Shown here in pieces: positions 1-8,448 of a DNA stretch of 64,000 nt. The notes beneath the pieces are model-generated. The model saw only the letters and a program-made list of their open reading frames with translations, was not told the origin of the DNA and did no database searches. Position 1 is the stretch's first letter. Each line of letters begins with the position of its first letter. A program made the translations under genes and the position numbers. Origin of the DNA: Chloroflexota bacterium (GTDB lineage: Bacteria; Chloroflexota; Dehalococcoidia; Tepidiformales; Tepidiformaceae); the NCBI GenBank assembly GCA_026702615.1, contig JAPPBY010000019.1:1-64000 (forward strand), written 5' to 3'.

Positions 1-1668
1 GTGGCGCCGCCGCCGTCGCTGACGGACGTGCGGCGGATGATGGACTACCTCATCGGCGAGCATGTGAGCGACGAGTACCTGCCACTCCTGCTGGAGGAGC
101 TGGCCTTCGCGGACAAGGACGCGCGCGCGCCGGAGTGGAACAAGGACGCGATCAACGCTGACCGGTCGATGCGGGTGCTGATCATCGGGGCGGGGATGTC
201 GGGGATCCTGGCGGCGCACCGGCTGCAGCAGGCCGGCATCCCGTACGTGGTCATCGAGAAGAACGCGGACGTGGGGGGCACCTGGTTCGAGAACACGTAC
301 CCGGGGGCGCGCGTGGACTCGTCCAACCACGCCTATAGCTACTCCTTCATGCAGAAGTTCGACTGGCCCTACCACCATTCGCCCCAGGAGGTGCTGCTGG
401 AGTACTTCAGCGACTGCGCCACCGAGTTCGGCATCCGCGACAACATCCGCTTCAACACCGAGGTCGAGTCGGTCACGTACGACGAGGGGCGCGCGGTGTG
501 GGCGGTGAAGGTGCGGGGTCCGGAGGGCGACGAGACGCTGGAGGCGGAGGCGGTGGTGAGCGCTGTGGGGCAGCTGAACCGGCCGAAGATGCCGAACATC
601 GCAGGCGTGGGGGCCTTCGAAGGGCCGGCGTTCCACTCGGCGCAGTGGGACCACTCGATCGACTTCGCGGGGAAGACGGTAGGCGTAATCGGGACGGGTT
701 CGAGTGCGTCGCAGTTCATCCCGCACCTGTCGGACATGGCGGGGGAGGTGCGCATCTTCCAGCGCACGCCCAACTGGTACGCGCCCTCGCCGAACTACCA
801 CGAGCGGGTGTCGGAGGGCTTCCTCTGGCTGGCCACGCACGTGCCGACGTACGCGCAGTGGTACCGGTTCTGGCTGTTCTGGGCGATCTCGGACGGCTTC
901 CTGCCGATGGTCGAAGTAGACGACGACTGGCAGCCGGGCGATGAGGTGACGGGCAAGCTGAACGGGGAGCTGCGCGACCTGCTGGTGGGGTCGATGCGGA
1001 ACTACCTGGCGGACCGTCCGGACCTGATCGAGAAGACGCTGCCGGACTTCCCGCCGGCCTCGAAGCGGATCGTGGTCGACAACGGGACGTGGCCGAAGAC
1101 GCTGCTGAAGGAGCACGTGCACCTGATCACGGAACCGATCGAGCGGGTCACGCCGAGGGGCGTCCTGACGGAGGACGGCGAGGAGCACGAGCTGGACGTG
1201 CTGGTCTACGGGACGGGGTTCCAGGCCTCGAAGTTCCTGACGCCGATGAAGGTGGTGGGGCGAGGCGGGGCGGACATGCACGAGCAGTGGGACGGCGACG
1301 CGCGCGCCTACCTGGGCATCACGATGCCGAACTTCCCCAACTTCTTCTTCCTGTACGGGCCGAACACGAACATCGTGGTGAACGGCAGCATCGTGTACTT
1401 CTCGGAGTGCGAGGTGCAGTACGTGCTCGAGTGCCTGAAGTTCCTGCTGGAGAGCGGGCAGCAGGCGATCGACTGCCGCACGGACGTGCACGACGCCTAC
1501 AACGAGCGCATCGACGCGGGGAACCTGAAGCGGGCGTGGGGCGTCTCGAGCGTGCCGAGCTGGTACAAGAGCGACTCGGGGCGGGTGGCGCAGAACTGGC
1601 CGTTCACGCTGCTGGAGTACTGGCAGCAGACGAAGACGATGGACCCAGCCGACTACGTGCTGCTGTAG
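1..1668 (+). CDS. Flavin-containing (Baeyer-Villiger type) monooxygenase
   Basis: A predicted FAD- and NADPH-dependent monooxygenase that would insert oxygen next to a ketone carbonyl or oxidise a related substrate. The 555-residue protein has an N-terminal FAD-binding GAGMSG motif at residues 63-68, the VGGTWFENTYPGAR stretch typical of class B enzymes, the Baeyer-Villiger fingerprint FEGPAFHSAQW at 206-216, and a second dinucleotide-binding GTGSSASQ motif at 231-238. The length fits the family (500-600 residues). The reading frame opens with GTG at base 1, so the true start may lie upstream of the window; the roughly 55 residues before the FAD motif suggest little is missing. The substrate cannot be told from the sequence. 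Confidence 0.88.
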   Translation: MAPPPSLTDVRRMMDYLIGEHVSDEYLPLLLEELAFADKDARAPEWNKDAINADRSMRVLIIGAGMSGILAAHRLQQAGIPYVVIEKNADVGGTWFENTYPGARVDSSNHAYSYSFMQKFDWPYHHSPQEVLLEYFSDCATEFGIRDNIRFNTEVESVTYDEGRAVWAVKVRGPEGDETLEAEAVVSAVGQLNRPKMPNIAGVGAFEGPAFHSAQWDHSIDFAGKTVGVIGTGSSASQFIPHLSDMAGEVRIFQRTPNWYAPSPNYHERVSEGFLWLATHVPTYAQWYRFWLFWAISDGFLPMVEVDDDWQPGDEVTGKLNGELRDLLVGSMRNYLADRPDLIEKTLPDFPPASKRIVVDNGTWPKTLLKEHVHLITEPIERVTPRGVLTEDGEEHELDVLVYGTGFQASKFLTPMKVVGRGGADMHEQWDGDARAYLGITMPNFPNFFFLYGPNTNIVVNGSIVYFSECEVQYVLECLKFLLESGQQAIDCRTDVHDAYNERIDAGNLKRAWGVSSVPSWYKSDSGRVAQNWPFTLLEYWQQTKTMDPADYVLL

Positions 1669-1717
1669 GGGAAGGCTTCCCCCGCCAAGCTGAAGGACCG
1701 AAGAGAGTCCGGAACGG

Positions 1718-2155
1718 CTACTCGAAGACCGGGGTGCCCCTGATGCCCACCAGGAGCGTCGGGGCGGCGATGAGTTGGTGGTTCGTCGTGTCGGGAACCA
1801 GGTCCAGATTCTGGAGAGACGTCGCGCCGAACAGGTACATCCCCTCGTCGCCAAAGATGACGGGGGCCGTCCTCTCGCGGTCCCCAACGCTGAACCGCAC
1901 CTCACCAACCGGGTAGGTCTTCATCTCGGTATCGGCAAGCGAGAACTCTCGCTCGTCATCGGGCGTCACGCCGAGCTCCCTCAGGAACGAGGCCGGCAAT
2001 GCCGAGTGGGTCGCACCTGTGTCAACAAGCATGGTCCGCTTGTGGAAGACTCGGTCGGCCGGATTGGCGACCCTGACGACGACTTCAAACAGTCCCACTG
2101 CTACCCCGCCATTTCCGAGTGGTTTGACCAACGATACCACATTTGAGAAGCACAA
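1718..2155 (-). CDS. Retropepsin-like aspartic protease domain protein
   Basis: A small single-domain protein resembling bacterial clan AA aspartic proteases, which work as dimers with one catalytic Asp per chain. The key motif is LVDTGATHSALP, with the putative catalytic aspartate at residue 45 (DTGA). The following beta-rich segment, ending in the hydrophobic LFGATSLQNLDLVPD stretch, matches the flap and second half of such domains. The ATG start gives 145 residues. A GTG about 19 codons in (near base 2098), reading VGLFEVVVRV, fits the usual beginning of the family better and has a purine-rich stretch before it. It lies alone between the monooxygenase gene and a lipoprotein gene. Its substrate is unknown. 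Confidence 0.7.
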   Translation of the reverse strand: MCFSNVVSLVKPLGNGGVAVGLFEVVVRVANPADRVFHKRTMLVDTGATHSALPASFLRELGVTPDDEREFSLADTEMKTYPVGEVRFSVGDRERTAPVIFGDEGMYLFGATSLQNLDLVPDTTNHQLIAAPTLLVGIRGTPVFE

Positions 2156-2176
2156 GATTGGCCCCTGAACAGTTCA

Positions 2177-2749
2177 TTACGGTTCGACCCTCTCGGCGGG
2201 GATGGGCTCGCAGAAGATTTCGGTGCGGCCGGTGAAGTCGTCGTAATTGCCGGTGACGACGCGGATGCAGAAGTGCACGGCCACGACATCGGCGAAGCGG
2301 GCGGTGGCGAAGGTGAAGGTCCCCTGACCCCCAACGGTGTCGTCCCCGAACTCCGTGGGGTCGAGCTCACCGCCGACCCAGTCGATGGTTTCGCCTTCCG
2401 AATCGAGGAGGCCGATGTTCACGTTGGGCAGCAGGCCCATGTGCACGAAGACGTTGGCCTCGGGGGCGAGGTCGAGGTGGTAGTCGAAGGTCAGGGTGAC
2501 CTCCTCGGCAGAGGTGGCTTCGACGCGCACGTTCCAGACGCGGGACATGGGGATGTCGGGTGTGGGTTCGGGCGTCTCCTCCTCCCACCAGGCGGGGGCG
2601 GCCGTGGCTGTGGCGGTGGGGCTGGCGGTTGCGGAGGCAGCGGTTGCTGGGGCGGGGGTAGCGGCAGGAGTGGGGTCGTTCGAGCCACCCCCGCACGCGA
2701 TCGCGAGGGCGGCGGGGAGGGCGACCAGCGGCCAGAGAACGCGGCGCAT
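2177..2749 (-). CDS. Putative lipoprotein with Pro/Thr/Ala linker
   Basis: A 190-residue predicted lipoprotein of unknown function. It has a type II signal peptide with the lipobox LAIAC (Cys19), then a low-complexity segment rich in Ala, Thr and Pro (residues 24-65) that probably spaces the domain from the membrane, then a beta-rich domain of about 120 residues with two cysteines near the C-terminus. Such threonine/proline linkers after the lipobox are common in Chloroflexota exported proteins. Its ATG overlaps the TGA of the upstream VOC gene by one base, so it probably belongs to the gdhA-VOC transcript by translational coupling. I do not recognise the C-terminal domain. Confidence 0.75.
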   Translation of the reverse strand: MRRVLWPLVALPAALAIACGGGSNDPTPAATPAPATAASATASPTATATAAPAWWEEETPEPTPDIPMSRVWNVRVEATSAEEVTLTFDYHLDLAPEANVFVHMGLLPNVNIGLLDSEGETIDWVGGELDPTEFGDDTVGGQGTFTFATARFADVVAVHFCIRVVTGNYDDFTGRTEIFCEPIPAERVEP

Positions 2750-3189
2750 CAGTCGTCGAGCGGCGGGAGACCCCCGCGCGCGACGAGCTCCATGCGGACG
2801 CCGAGGTCATCCGTGACGTAGCAGAAGCCGGCGAGCATGCCGTCGCGATCGAGGCCGGCCATCTCGAGGGTCATGCCGGGGCCGAGCTCGTCGATGGCGG
2901 CCTGGACGCTATCGACATAGAGGCCGAAGTGGTGGAGCTGCGAGCGTTCGCCGACGTGCCAGACGGTGCCGGGGATGGCCTCGATCAGCTCGAGGGCGAT
3001 GGGCGTGCTCTGGTCGCAGAAGGTAACACGGGGGGAGAGGATGCGGTCGCCACCCTCGTCGCGGACACGGACGGTGGCGGTGGAGGGGTCGCGCCAGCCG
3101 CAGCCGAAGCGGCGGCCGAGCTCGTCCATGGCAGCTTCCATGTTCGGGACGATGATGCCGACGTGGTAGATGTCGTCGAAGGTGATCAT
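2749..3189 (-). CDS. VOC-family (glyoxalase/dioxygenase fold) protein
   Basis: A 146-residue protein of the vicinal oxygen chelate superfamily, whose paired beta-alpha-beta-beta-beta modules hold a divalent metal. The start reads MITFDDIYHVGIIVPNM, a typical first strand with the HVGIIV metal-side motif, and a second module (LHHFGLYVDSVQAAIDEL) follows. An in-frame extension reaches base 3300, but it would run into gdhA and look unlike the family, so ATG at 3189 is chosen; GGGGGC lies just upstream. Ten bases or so separate it from gdhA, with the lipoprotein gene overlapping its stop. It could be a methylmalonyl-CoA epimerase-like or ring-cleavage enzyme; the reaction is not assignable. Confidence 0.8.
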   Translation of the reverse strand: MITFDDIYHVGIIVPNMEAAMDELGRRFGCGWRDPSTATVRVRDEGGDRILSPRVTFCDQSTPIALELIEAIPGTVWHVGERSQLHHFGLYVDSVQAAIDELGPGMTLEMAGLDRDGMLAGFCYVTDDLGVRMELVARGGLPPLDD

Positions 3190-3200
3190 CGCAGCGCCCC

Positions 3201-4622
3201 CTAGGGGAAGATGCCCTGGACCTGGTAGGACTGGGCAACCCGGTTGATCGCGAGGGTGTAGGCGGCCACACGCAGGTCGGGCATGGCGCGCGACTTCCAC
3301 AGGTCGTGGACGGCGTGGTAGGCGTGGGTGATGGTGTCGGCGAGGGCGGCCTCAACGAGGTCGATTTCTTCGGGCCCTTTGACGGCCTTCATGAAGTCGA
3401 CTTCGCTGAGGTGGGCGCCGGTGGCCCCCTCAAGGGCCTTCACGACACGGGTGGTGGCTACCTCCTGATAGCGGCTCGTGAGCCGCTCCGGGGAGACGTG
3501 CTGGATGTTCTTGAGCCACTCGAAGTAGGAGACGGTGACGCCGCCGGCGTTGAGGAAGAGGTCGGGGATGACAAGGATGCCGCGGTCCCGAAGGATGGCG
3601 TCGCCCTCGCTGTCGACCGGTCCGTTGGCGGCCTCGCCGACGATGCGGGCCTTGATGCGGGGGGCGTTGTCGGCGGTTATCTGGTTCTCGAGAGCGGCGG
3701 GCACAAGGATGTCGCAGTCGAGTTCGAGCACCTGGAAGGGGCTGTCGATGGTGCGCGTGCCGGGGGCGCCGCGGATCGAGCCGGTCTCGGCGCGGTGGCG
3801 CTGGACCGCCTCAACATCGATGCCCGAGTCGGAGGCGATACCGCCGTCGTACTCGGCGATGGCAACGATGCGGGCGCCCGCTTCCTGGAGCAGCCGGGCG
3901 GCGTGGTAGCCGACTTTGCCCAGGCCCTGCACGATGACCCGCTTGCCCTCGATGCCGCGCGTGAGGCCAATGGCCTCCATGTCCTCGGCCGAGTCCGTCG
4001 CCTCAGCGATGCCGATGGCGACGCCACGGCCGGTGGCCTCGGTGCGGCCGGAGATGCCGTGCAGGGAGATGGGCTTGCCGGTGACGCAGGCGAAGGGGTT
4101 GAGCTGGTCGGGATTGAGGGCGGTGAAGGTGTCGACGATCCAGGCCATCTCACGCTCGCCCGTGCCGTAGTCGGGGGCGGGGACGTCGACGGCGGGGCCG
4201 ATCATGTTCTTGCGGTTGAGCTCGGCGACGTAGCGGCGGGTGGCGCGCTCGAGGAATCCCTCGCTCTCGTTGCGGGAGTCGAGGCAGACGCCGCCCTTGG
4301 CCCCGCCGAAGGGGGCCTCGACGATGGCGCACTTGTAGGTCATGAGGCTGGCGAGAGCGCAGACCTCGTCTTCGGTCACGTCAGGGCTGAAGCGGATGCC
4401 GCCCTTGGTTGGGAGACGGTGGAAGCTGTGCTCGGCGCGGTAGGCCTCGACGACGCGGATGGAGCCGTCGTCGTCGCGCACGGGGAAGCTCATACGGTGG
4501 ACGACGTTGCACATCTTGACCTGGTCGAGGAGGCCGCGGGGGTAGTCGCTGTAGACGGCGGCGCGCTCGAACTGGGCGTTGACATCGTCGAGCAGGTTGC
4601 CGGCGTGGGGGTCGCTTTCCAT
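3201..4622 (-). CDS. gdhA: Glu/Leu/Phe/Val dehydrogenase (glutamate dehydrogenase)
   Basis: Catalyses reversible oxidative deamination of glutamate to 2-oxoglutarate and ammonia with NAD(P). The 473-residue protein has the substrate-side KGGIRFSPDV motif, the catalytic-lysine stretch EAPFGGAKGG around residues 100-109, and the nucleotide-binding VIVQGLGKVG near residue 233. Length and order match hexameric bacterial glutamate dehydrogenases. A -10-like TATACT sits upstream on the same strand (bases 4655-4660) and an AGGGAG ribosome site precedes the ATG. It is the first gene of a likely three-gene operon with a VOC protein and a lipoprotein. Related amino-acid dehydrogenases (Leu, Phe) share these motifs, so specificity for glutamate is an inference from overall length and pattern. 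Confidence 0.92.
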   Translation of the reverse strand: MESDPHAGNLLDDVNAQFERAAVYSDYPRGLLDQVKMCNVVHRMSFPVRDDDGSIRVVEAYRAEHSFHRLPTKGGIRFSPDVTEDEVCALASLMTYKCAIVEAPFGGAKGGVCLDSRNESEGFLERATRRYVAELNRKNMIGPAVDVPAPDYGTGEREMAWIVDTFTALNPDQLNPFACVTGKPISLHGISGRTEATGRGVAIGIAEATDSAEDMEAIGLTRGIEGKRVIVQGLGKVGYHAARLLQEAGARIVAIAEYDGGIASDSGIDVEAVQRHRAETGSIRGAPGTRTIDSPFQVLELDCDILVPAALENQITADNAPRIKARIVGEAANGPVDSEGDAILRDRGILVIPDLFLNAGGVTVSYFEWLKNIQHVSPERLTSRYQEVATTRVVKALEGATGAHLSEVDFMKAVKGPEEIDLVEAALADTITHAYHAVHDLWKSRAMPDLRVAAYTLAINRVAQSYQVQGIFP

Positions 4623-4654
4623 GAGTCTCCCTGTCAGCGGTAGACCGCGACCGT

Positions 4655-4660
4655 AGTATA
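4655..4660 (-). promoter_or_regulatory. Putative -10 box of gdhA
   Basis: The hexamer TATACT lies 32 bases upstream of the gdhA start, in a 84-base gap between divergent genes. Spacing leaves room for a short leader with the AGGGAG ribosome site. No convincing -35 was identified. Confidence 0.45.
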
Positions 4661-4706
4661 GGCGGGCGTCCGGAAGCAGCCGGAAAGGCCTGCACAGGGA
4701 GCGGGC

Positions 4707-5252
4707 ATGTCCCTTGAAGAGCTAATCATCGCCGTCGTCCGCGTGCTGGGCTCGCTGCTTGTCTTCAAGTGGGCCTTCATCGGGGGCTGGGCCGCGATTC
4801 TCATCGACCTGAGCGACCTCTTCCTGCGGAACCTGCTCGACCTGGGCGGGGTGAGCAACTACCAGGCGTTCGACAAGTGGCTCGACCAGGTCTACATGGT
4901 GGCGTTCCTGATCGTGGCGCTGCGCTGGGCAGGGCCCGCGCGGAGCGTGGCCGTGGGGCTGTTCGCGTTCCGGCTGGTGGGGTTCGTGATCTTCGAGTTC
5001 ACGAACGAGCGCTACGTGCTGCTCGCCGTGCCGAACGTGTTCGAGGTGTGGTTCCTGTTCGTGGCGAGCCTGCCGCACTGGCGTCCGGACTTCCAGTTCT
5101 CGAAACGGAACATCATCCTGGCGCTCATCCCGCTGACGGCCCTGAAGGTGTTCCAGGAGTACGCCCTGCACGGGGGGAAGTGGCTCGACAGCTTCACCGC
5201 GATCGAGGCGGTGGAGGCGATCGCGGACTGGTTCGCGGGGCCGTTTACCTAG
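4707..5252 (+). CDS. Conserved hypothetical integral membrane protein
   Basis: A 181-residue protein with about five hydrophobic segments (roughly residues 6-35, 56-72, 76-96, 102-122 and 130-150), so it is probably a polytopic inner-membrane protein. No catalytic motif or transporter signature was recognised. A GGGAGCGGG ribosome site lies just before the ATG. It is transcribed divergently from gdhA and converges on the two-domain VOC gene, with the two stop codons overlapping by four bases at 5249-5252, which leaves no room for an intergenic terminator. Confidence 0.75.
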   Translation: MSLEELIIAVVRVLGSLLVFKWAFIGGWAAILIDLSDLFLRNLLDLGGVSNYQAFDKWLDQVYMVAFLIVALRWAGPARSVAVGLFAFRLVGFVIFEFTNERYVLLAVPNVFEVWFLFVASLPHWRPDFQFSKRNIILALIPLTALKVFQEYALHGGKWLDSFTAIEAVEAIADWFAGPFT

Positions 5253-6241
5253 CGGGGCGGGCGTCCCGTGGCCGAACGCCACGTGCCTTCGGGCATGAAC
5301 CCGAGGTAGCCGTCGATCTCCTCGGCGCAGTGGAACATCTCAAGGGAGAAGCCCTGGTCGTCGTTCACGTACGAGGAGGTGAACGGCCCTTCGTCGTTGG
5401 GCTGGACGTTGGCGGTGTAGCCGTTGTCGATGAGGCTGGTGAAGGCGGCGGTGAAGGCTTCGCGGGTGCGGTAGCCGAGGGCGATGTTGAGAATGCCGAC
5501 ATCGCTCAGGAGATAGCCGAGGGGGCGCGGCCTGGGCGCCGGGTCGCTGTACTGCTGGACCTCGATGAGCTGGTCGCCGGCGCGCAGGAGGAGCGTCTCG
5601 GACTCCGCGCCGGGGAGACCCCAGAGCGCTTCCATGTCGGGGGTGTGGAGGAGGGTGGGGTCGACTATTTTGAGAGAGAGCGTCTCGACCCAGAAGCGCC
5701 GGGCCTTGTCGAGGTCGGGCACGGAGAGGCTGACGGCGCGAATGGCGGCGCCGGACTCGGGCCAGCGGGGCGGACGGAGGTCGTCGAGCGGGTCGCGCTC
5801 CATGATCTCGATGATGCGGCCGTCCTGGTCGCGGATGCAGACTCGCCGGTCACCGTCGGGACCCATGGGCGGGGTGACCGTGGAGGCGCCGACGGTGGGA
5901 ACGCGGGCGACGACCGCGTCGAAGTCGTCGACGTGGAAGGACATGCGGGTGTAGCCGATGTCGCAGGGGCGCCAGTCGAGGGGGAGGGGGCGAGGGATGG
6001 GGCGGGTGTAGCCCCAGACCTCGAGCTGGACAAAGTCCTGGCGGTCGATGAGCCACCAGAGGGCGGCGGCGGGGTCGGGGACCTTCTGGAGGGTGGCGAG
6101 GAAGTCACCCCAGATGAGGAGGCCACCGGCCTTGAGGCACCCGATGACGTCACAGTAGAGCTGGGCGGCGCGGGGCATGTCGCTGGCGCTGACGGCGAAC
6201 TGGGCGACGCCGGGGTCGGGGCCTTGATCGGTGGTCGTCAT
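5249..6241 (-). CDS. Two-domain VOC-family protein
   Basis: A 330-residue protein with two tandem VOC domains. The N-terminal one (about 10-130) includes MSFHVDDFDAVVARV and the metal-side IIEIMERD; the C-terminal one (about 150-310) begins IRAVSLSVPDLDKARRFW and ends with FSLEMFHC. This is the arrangement of extradiol dioxygenases and of 4-hydroxyphenylpyruvate dioxygenase-like proteins, but the sequence is not close enough to name a substrate. A -10-like TACAAT lies at 6274-6279 and GGAGGC precedes the ATG. Its stop overlaps the stop of the facing membrane-protein gene. Confidence 0.8.
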   Translation of the reverse strand: MTTTDQGPDPGVAQFAVSASDMPRAAQLYCDVIGCLKAGGLLIWGDFLATLQKVPDPAAALWWLIDRQDFVQLEVWGYTRPIPRPLPLDWRPCDIGYTRMSFHVDDFDAVVARVPTVGASTVTPPMGPDGDRRVCIRDQDGRIIEIMERDPLDDLRPPRWPESGAAIRAVSLSVPDLDKARRFWVETLSLKIVDPTLLHTPDMEALWGLPGAESETLLLRAGDQLIEVQQYSDPAPRPRPLGYLLSDVGILNIALGYRTREAFTAAFTSLIDNGYTANVQPNDEGPFTSSYVNDDQGFSLEMFHCAEEIDGYLGFMPEGTWRSATGRPPR

Positions 6242-6283
6242 AGACGTGGCTGCCTCCGGGGGATAGGAGCGCGATTGTACGGC

Positions 6284-7558
6284 TCACGAGGCGGCAGCGA
6301 AGGGGCGGCGAGGCGGGGGCGAGAACACGATCAGGAGAGCGCCGGCGAGGGCGATGACAGCGAGGATGAAGAAGCCGGTCTCGAAGCCGCCGGTGAAGTC
6401 GCGCATGAGGCCCGCGAAGAGGGGACCGGTCATCATGCCTGAGGTCATGACGAGCTGGGAAAGCCCCATTATCTTGCCGAAGTCGCGGGGACCGAAGTAG
6501 TCGGCGCGGAGGGCGAGCAGAACGGGGCCGCGGACACCCCAGGCGAGTCCGTGCAGGAGGGCGAAGACGAAGATCATCCAGAGGGCGTTGGCGGCGACGA
6601 GGATGAGGATGGCGATGCCCGCGGTGATCATGGCTCCGGCTCCGAGGGCGCGCTTGTTCACGCGGTCCCCGAGGATGCCTCCCGCGAGCGTGCCAACGAC
6701 CATGGCGATAGGGATGATGCTCTGGATGATGCCGGCCTCGGTGAAGGAGTACCCGAGGCTTTCCGTGAGGTGCGTGATGAGGTGGACCATGACCGCGGAG
6801 ACGACGAGGAGGGCGGACCCGTGGCCGAGCGAGATGAACCAGAACTGGCGCGTCCTCAGGGCCTCGCCGACCCTGAAGCCAGAGGCCTCGTGGGGGACTT
6901 CGGCGATGGTCCCGGGGGCGGCGGAGGCGGGGCGTTCTGGGGGAGGAGCGCCATCGATGCGCTCTCCGTAGTCCTCGGGGCGAGTGCGAATGAGCTGGGA
7001 AGCGGGGAGGCCAAGGAGGAGCACGATGAGGGCGGAGCTGAACGCGGTTGTGCGCCAGCCGAAGGCCTCTATCGCGAGAACGATGGCGGCGACGATCACG
7101 CCGCCGATGGCGAAGCCACCGGTGATGAAGCTGATGGCCGTGGCGCGATAGCGTTCGAACCAGTTGACGATCGCGACCATGACGGAGAGGAAGCCGCCAA
7201 GGCTCATCCCGACCGCAACGACGAAGAGTGTGGGGAAGAGGTGGCCCAGCTGGGACATCTGGCTGAAGAGGATGAGTCCGCCGGCCAGAATTACGAGGCC
7301 GACGCGGATGACGGCGCGGGGGCCGAAGCGGTCGGTCAGATACCCCTGACCGGGGCCTACGACGCCGTTGGTGCCCTGGATGGTGGAGTAGCCGAGCGCG
7401 AGCATCGTGCTGCTCCAGCCGAACTCGGTCTTGAAGACGGCAACGTAGGCGCCGTAGGCATGCATGACAAGGGCGCCGATGAGGGCGTTGAGCACCATGC
7501 CCGCGCCCACGATCCACCAGCCGTAGAAGAGCTGGCTGGGGTGCGCGACTTGCTGCAA
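6284..7558 (-). CDS. MFS transporter
   Basis: A major facilitator superfamily permease with about twelve hydrophobic segments, starting FYGWWIVGAGMVLNALIG as in monocarboxylate and oxalate/formate-type transporters of the family. The GYLTDRFGPRAVIRVG loop between helices 2 and 3 matches the MFS signature (G-x-L-x-D-R-x-G). The frame stays open upstream to about 8185, but that extension has no membrane character and overlaps the divergent hemerythrin-like gene. A TTG at 7558 gives 424 residues, the normal family size; the exact start is uncertain. The transported compound is not evident. Confidence 0.82.
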   Translation of the reverse strand: MQQVAHPSQLFYGWWIVGAGMVLNALIGALVMHAYGAYVAVFKTEFGWSSTMLALGYSTIQGTNGVVGPGQGYLTDRFGPRAVIRVGLVILAGGLILFSQMSQLGHLFPTLFVVAVGMSLGGFLSVMVAIVNWFERYRATAISFITGGFAIGGVIVAAIVLAIEAFGWRTTAFSSALIVLLLGLPASQLIRTRPEDYGERIDGAPPPERPASAAPGTIAEVPHEASGFRVGEALRTRQFWFISLGHGSALLVVSAVMVHLITHLTESLGYSFTEAGIIQSIIPIAMVVGTLAGGILGDRVNKRALGAGAMITAGIAILILVAANALWMIFVFALLHGLAWGVRGPVLLALRADYFGPRDFGKIMGLSQLVMTSGMMTGPLFAGLMRDFTGGFETGFFILAVIALAGALLIVFSPPPRRPFAAAS

Positions 7559-7669
7559 TCCCGGCAGGCGAGCGAGAACGGGAGGCCTCCACAGGGCGAC
7601 GACGCTGCGGCGCGCCCGCCCGATGGTAGCAGCGCCGTCCGGTTGGGGATGCAGGCGGCAGGCGGCGGC

Positions 7670-7675
7670 TATGCT
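7670..7675 (+). promoter_or_regulatory. -10 box of a probable leaderless gene
   Basis: TATGCT lies six bases before the GTG at 7682, leaving no space for a ribosome site. The same spacing recurs at several other genes of the window, which supports leaderless transcription. Confidence 0.5.
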
Positions 7676-7681
7676 GGATGC

Positions 7682-8173
7682 GTGCAACGAGATCGAAGGC
7701 TTGCCCGGCTCTCGGAGGAGCATCACCACGGGCTCGTGTTCGCCCTCCGCTTGGAACGAGAGCTGCCGGCCGCAAGTGACGACGATGTCGAGCGCCTCTA
7801 CTCGCAGCTGTTGCAGTTCTGGTCGCGGGGGCTGCTGCCCCACTTCCACACGGAGAGCGAGTGCCTGCTGGCGCGACTCATCCGCCACCGGCCGCTGGAC
7901 GACCCGCAGATCGCGCGGCTCCACGCGGAACACCTGACGATGTACGGGCTGGTCTCGCGCATGCAGGACGCCGCAACGCCGACCGAACGACGCGAGGCGC
8001 TGCGGGAGTTCGGCCTGACCCTTCATGACCACATCCGGTGGGAAGAGCGCGAGCTGTTCGAATCCGCGCAGGCGGCGCTCACCGAAGGCGAGCTGGACGC
8101 GCTCGGGGACGAGATCGCGGCGCGGCACCCGAAGCTGACGTCGGCTCCGTGGGAGAACGCGGGAGACGGTTAG
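7682..8173 (+). CDS. Hemerythrin-like (HHE) protein
   Basis: A 163-residue all-helical protein resembling hemerythrin HHE cation-binding domains. Histidine and glutamate residues fall in the expected helices: EEHHHGLVFALRLERE near the start, HFHTESECL in helix 2, LHAEHLTMYGL in helix 3 and LHDHIRWEERELFE in helix 4. Such proteins bind a di-iron centre and oxygen or nitric oxide, or protect against oxidative damage. GTG at 7682 is preferred because a -10-like TATGCT lies six bases upstream; an ATG at 7649 would overlap that box. It is transcribed divergently from the MFS gene. Confidence 0.8.
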   Translation: MQRDRRLARLSEEHHHGLVFALRLERELPAASDDDVERLYSQLLQFWSRGLLPHFHTESECLLARLIRHRPLDDPQIARLHAEHLTMYGLVSRMQDAATPTERREALREFGLTLHDHIRWEERELFESAQAALTEGELDALGDEIAARHPKLTSAPWENAGDG

Positions 8174-8176
8174 CAG

Positions 8177-8215
8177 TGCTGGCAAAATGCTGGCAGTGGT
8201 GGCATAATGCCAGCA
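8177..8215 (+). promoter_or_regulatory. vapBC promoter and operator repeats
   Basis: TGCTGGCA occurs at 8177-8184 and again at 8188-8195, followed by its inverted copy TGCCAGCA at 8208-8215. A -10-like CATAAT (8203-8208) lies inside the repeats and six bases before the ATG at 8215. This arrangement suits autorepression by the VapB antitoxin or the VapBC complex. Confidence 0.65.
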
Positions 8216-8448
8216 TGGTCCAGATCACGATCAGGAACGTGCCCCAGGAAGTCCGCGACAAGCTCGCGTTGCGAGCAGCGCAAAACCGGCAGTCGATGCA
8301 GGAGTATCTACGCGCCGAACTTGAGCACCTCGCCTCCGAACCGACGGTGGATGAGTGGCTGGAAGAGGTCCGGGCTCACAAGGCCACCATGGAGAGCTCC
8401 GTTACCCGAGCTGCGATCCTTGAGGCACGAGACGCGGACCGCACGTGA
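8215..8448 (+). CDS. vapB: VapB/FitA-like antitoxin
   Basis: A 77-residue antitoxin with an N-terminal ribbon-helix-helix DNA-binding domain: MVQITIRNVPQEVRDKLALR gives the beta strand and first helix, and SMQEYLRAELEHLA the second helix. The C-terminal half would bind and block the PIN toxin. The gene ends in a GTGA overlap with vapC. Upstream repeats overlap the promoter, consistent with autoregulation. The start at the ATG places it six bases after a -10 box, so the mRNA is probably leaderless. Confidence 0.85.
   Translation: MVQITIRNVPQEVRDKLALRAAQNRQSMQEYLRAELEHLASEPTVDEWLEEVRAHKATMESSVTRAAILEARDADRT

Noticed and set aside
4769-6442. A 557-codon plus-strand frame
   Set aside because: It overlaps a membrane-protein gene in another frame and a VOC gene on the other strand, both of which show family motifs.
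7559-8185. N-terminal extension of the MFS transporter
   Set aside because: The extra 209 residues lack membrane character and overlap the hemerythrin-like gene.
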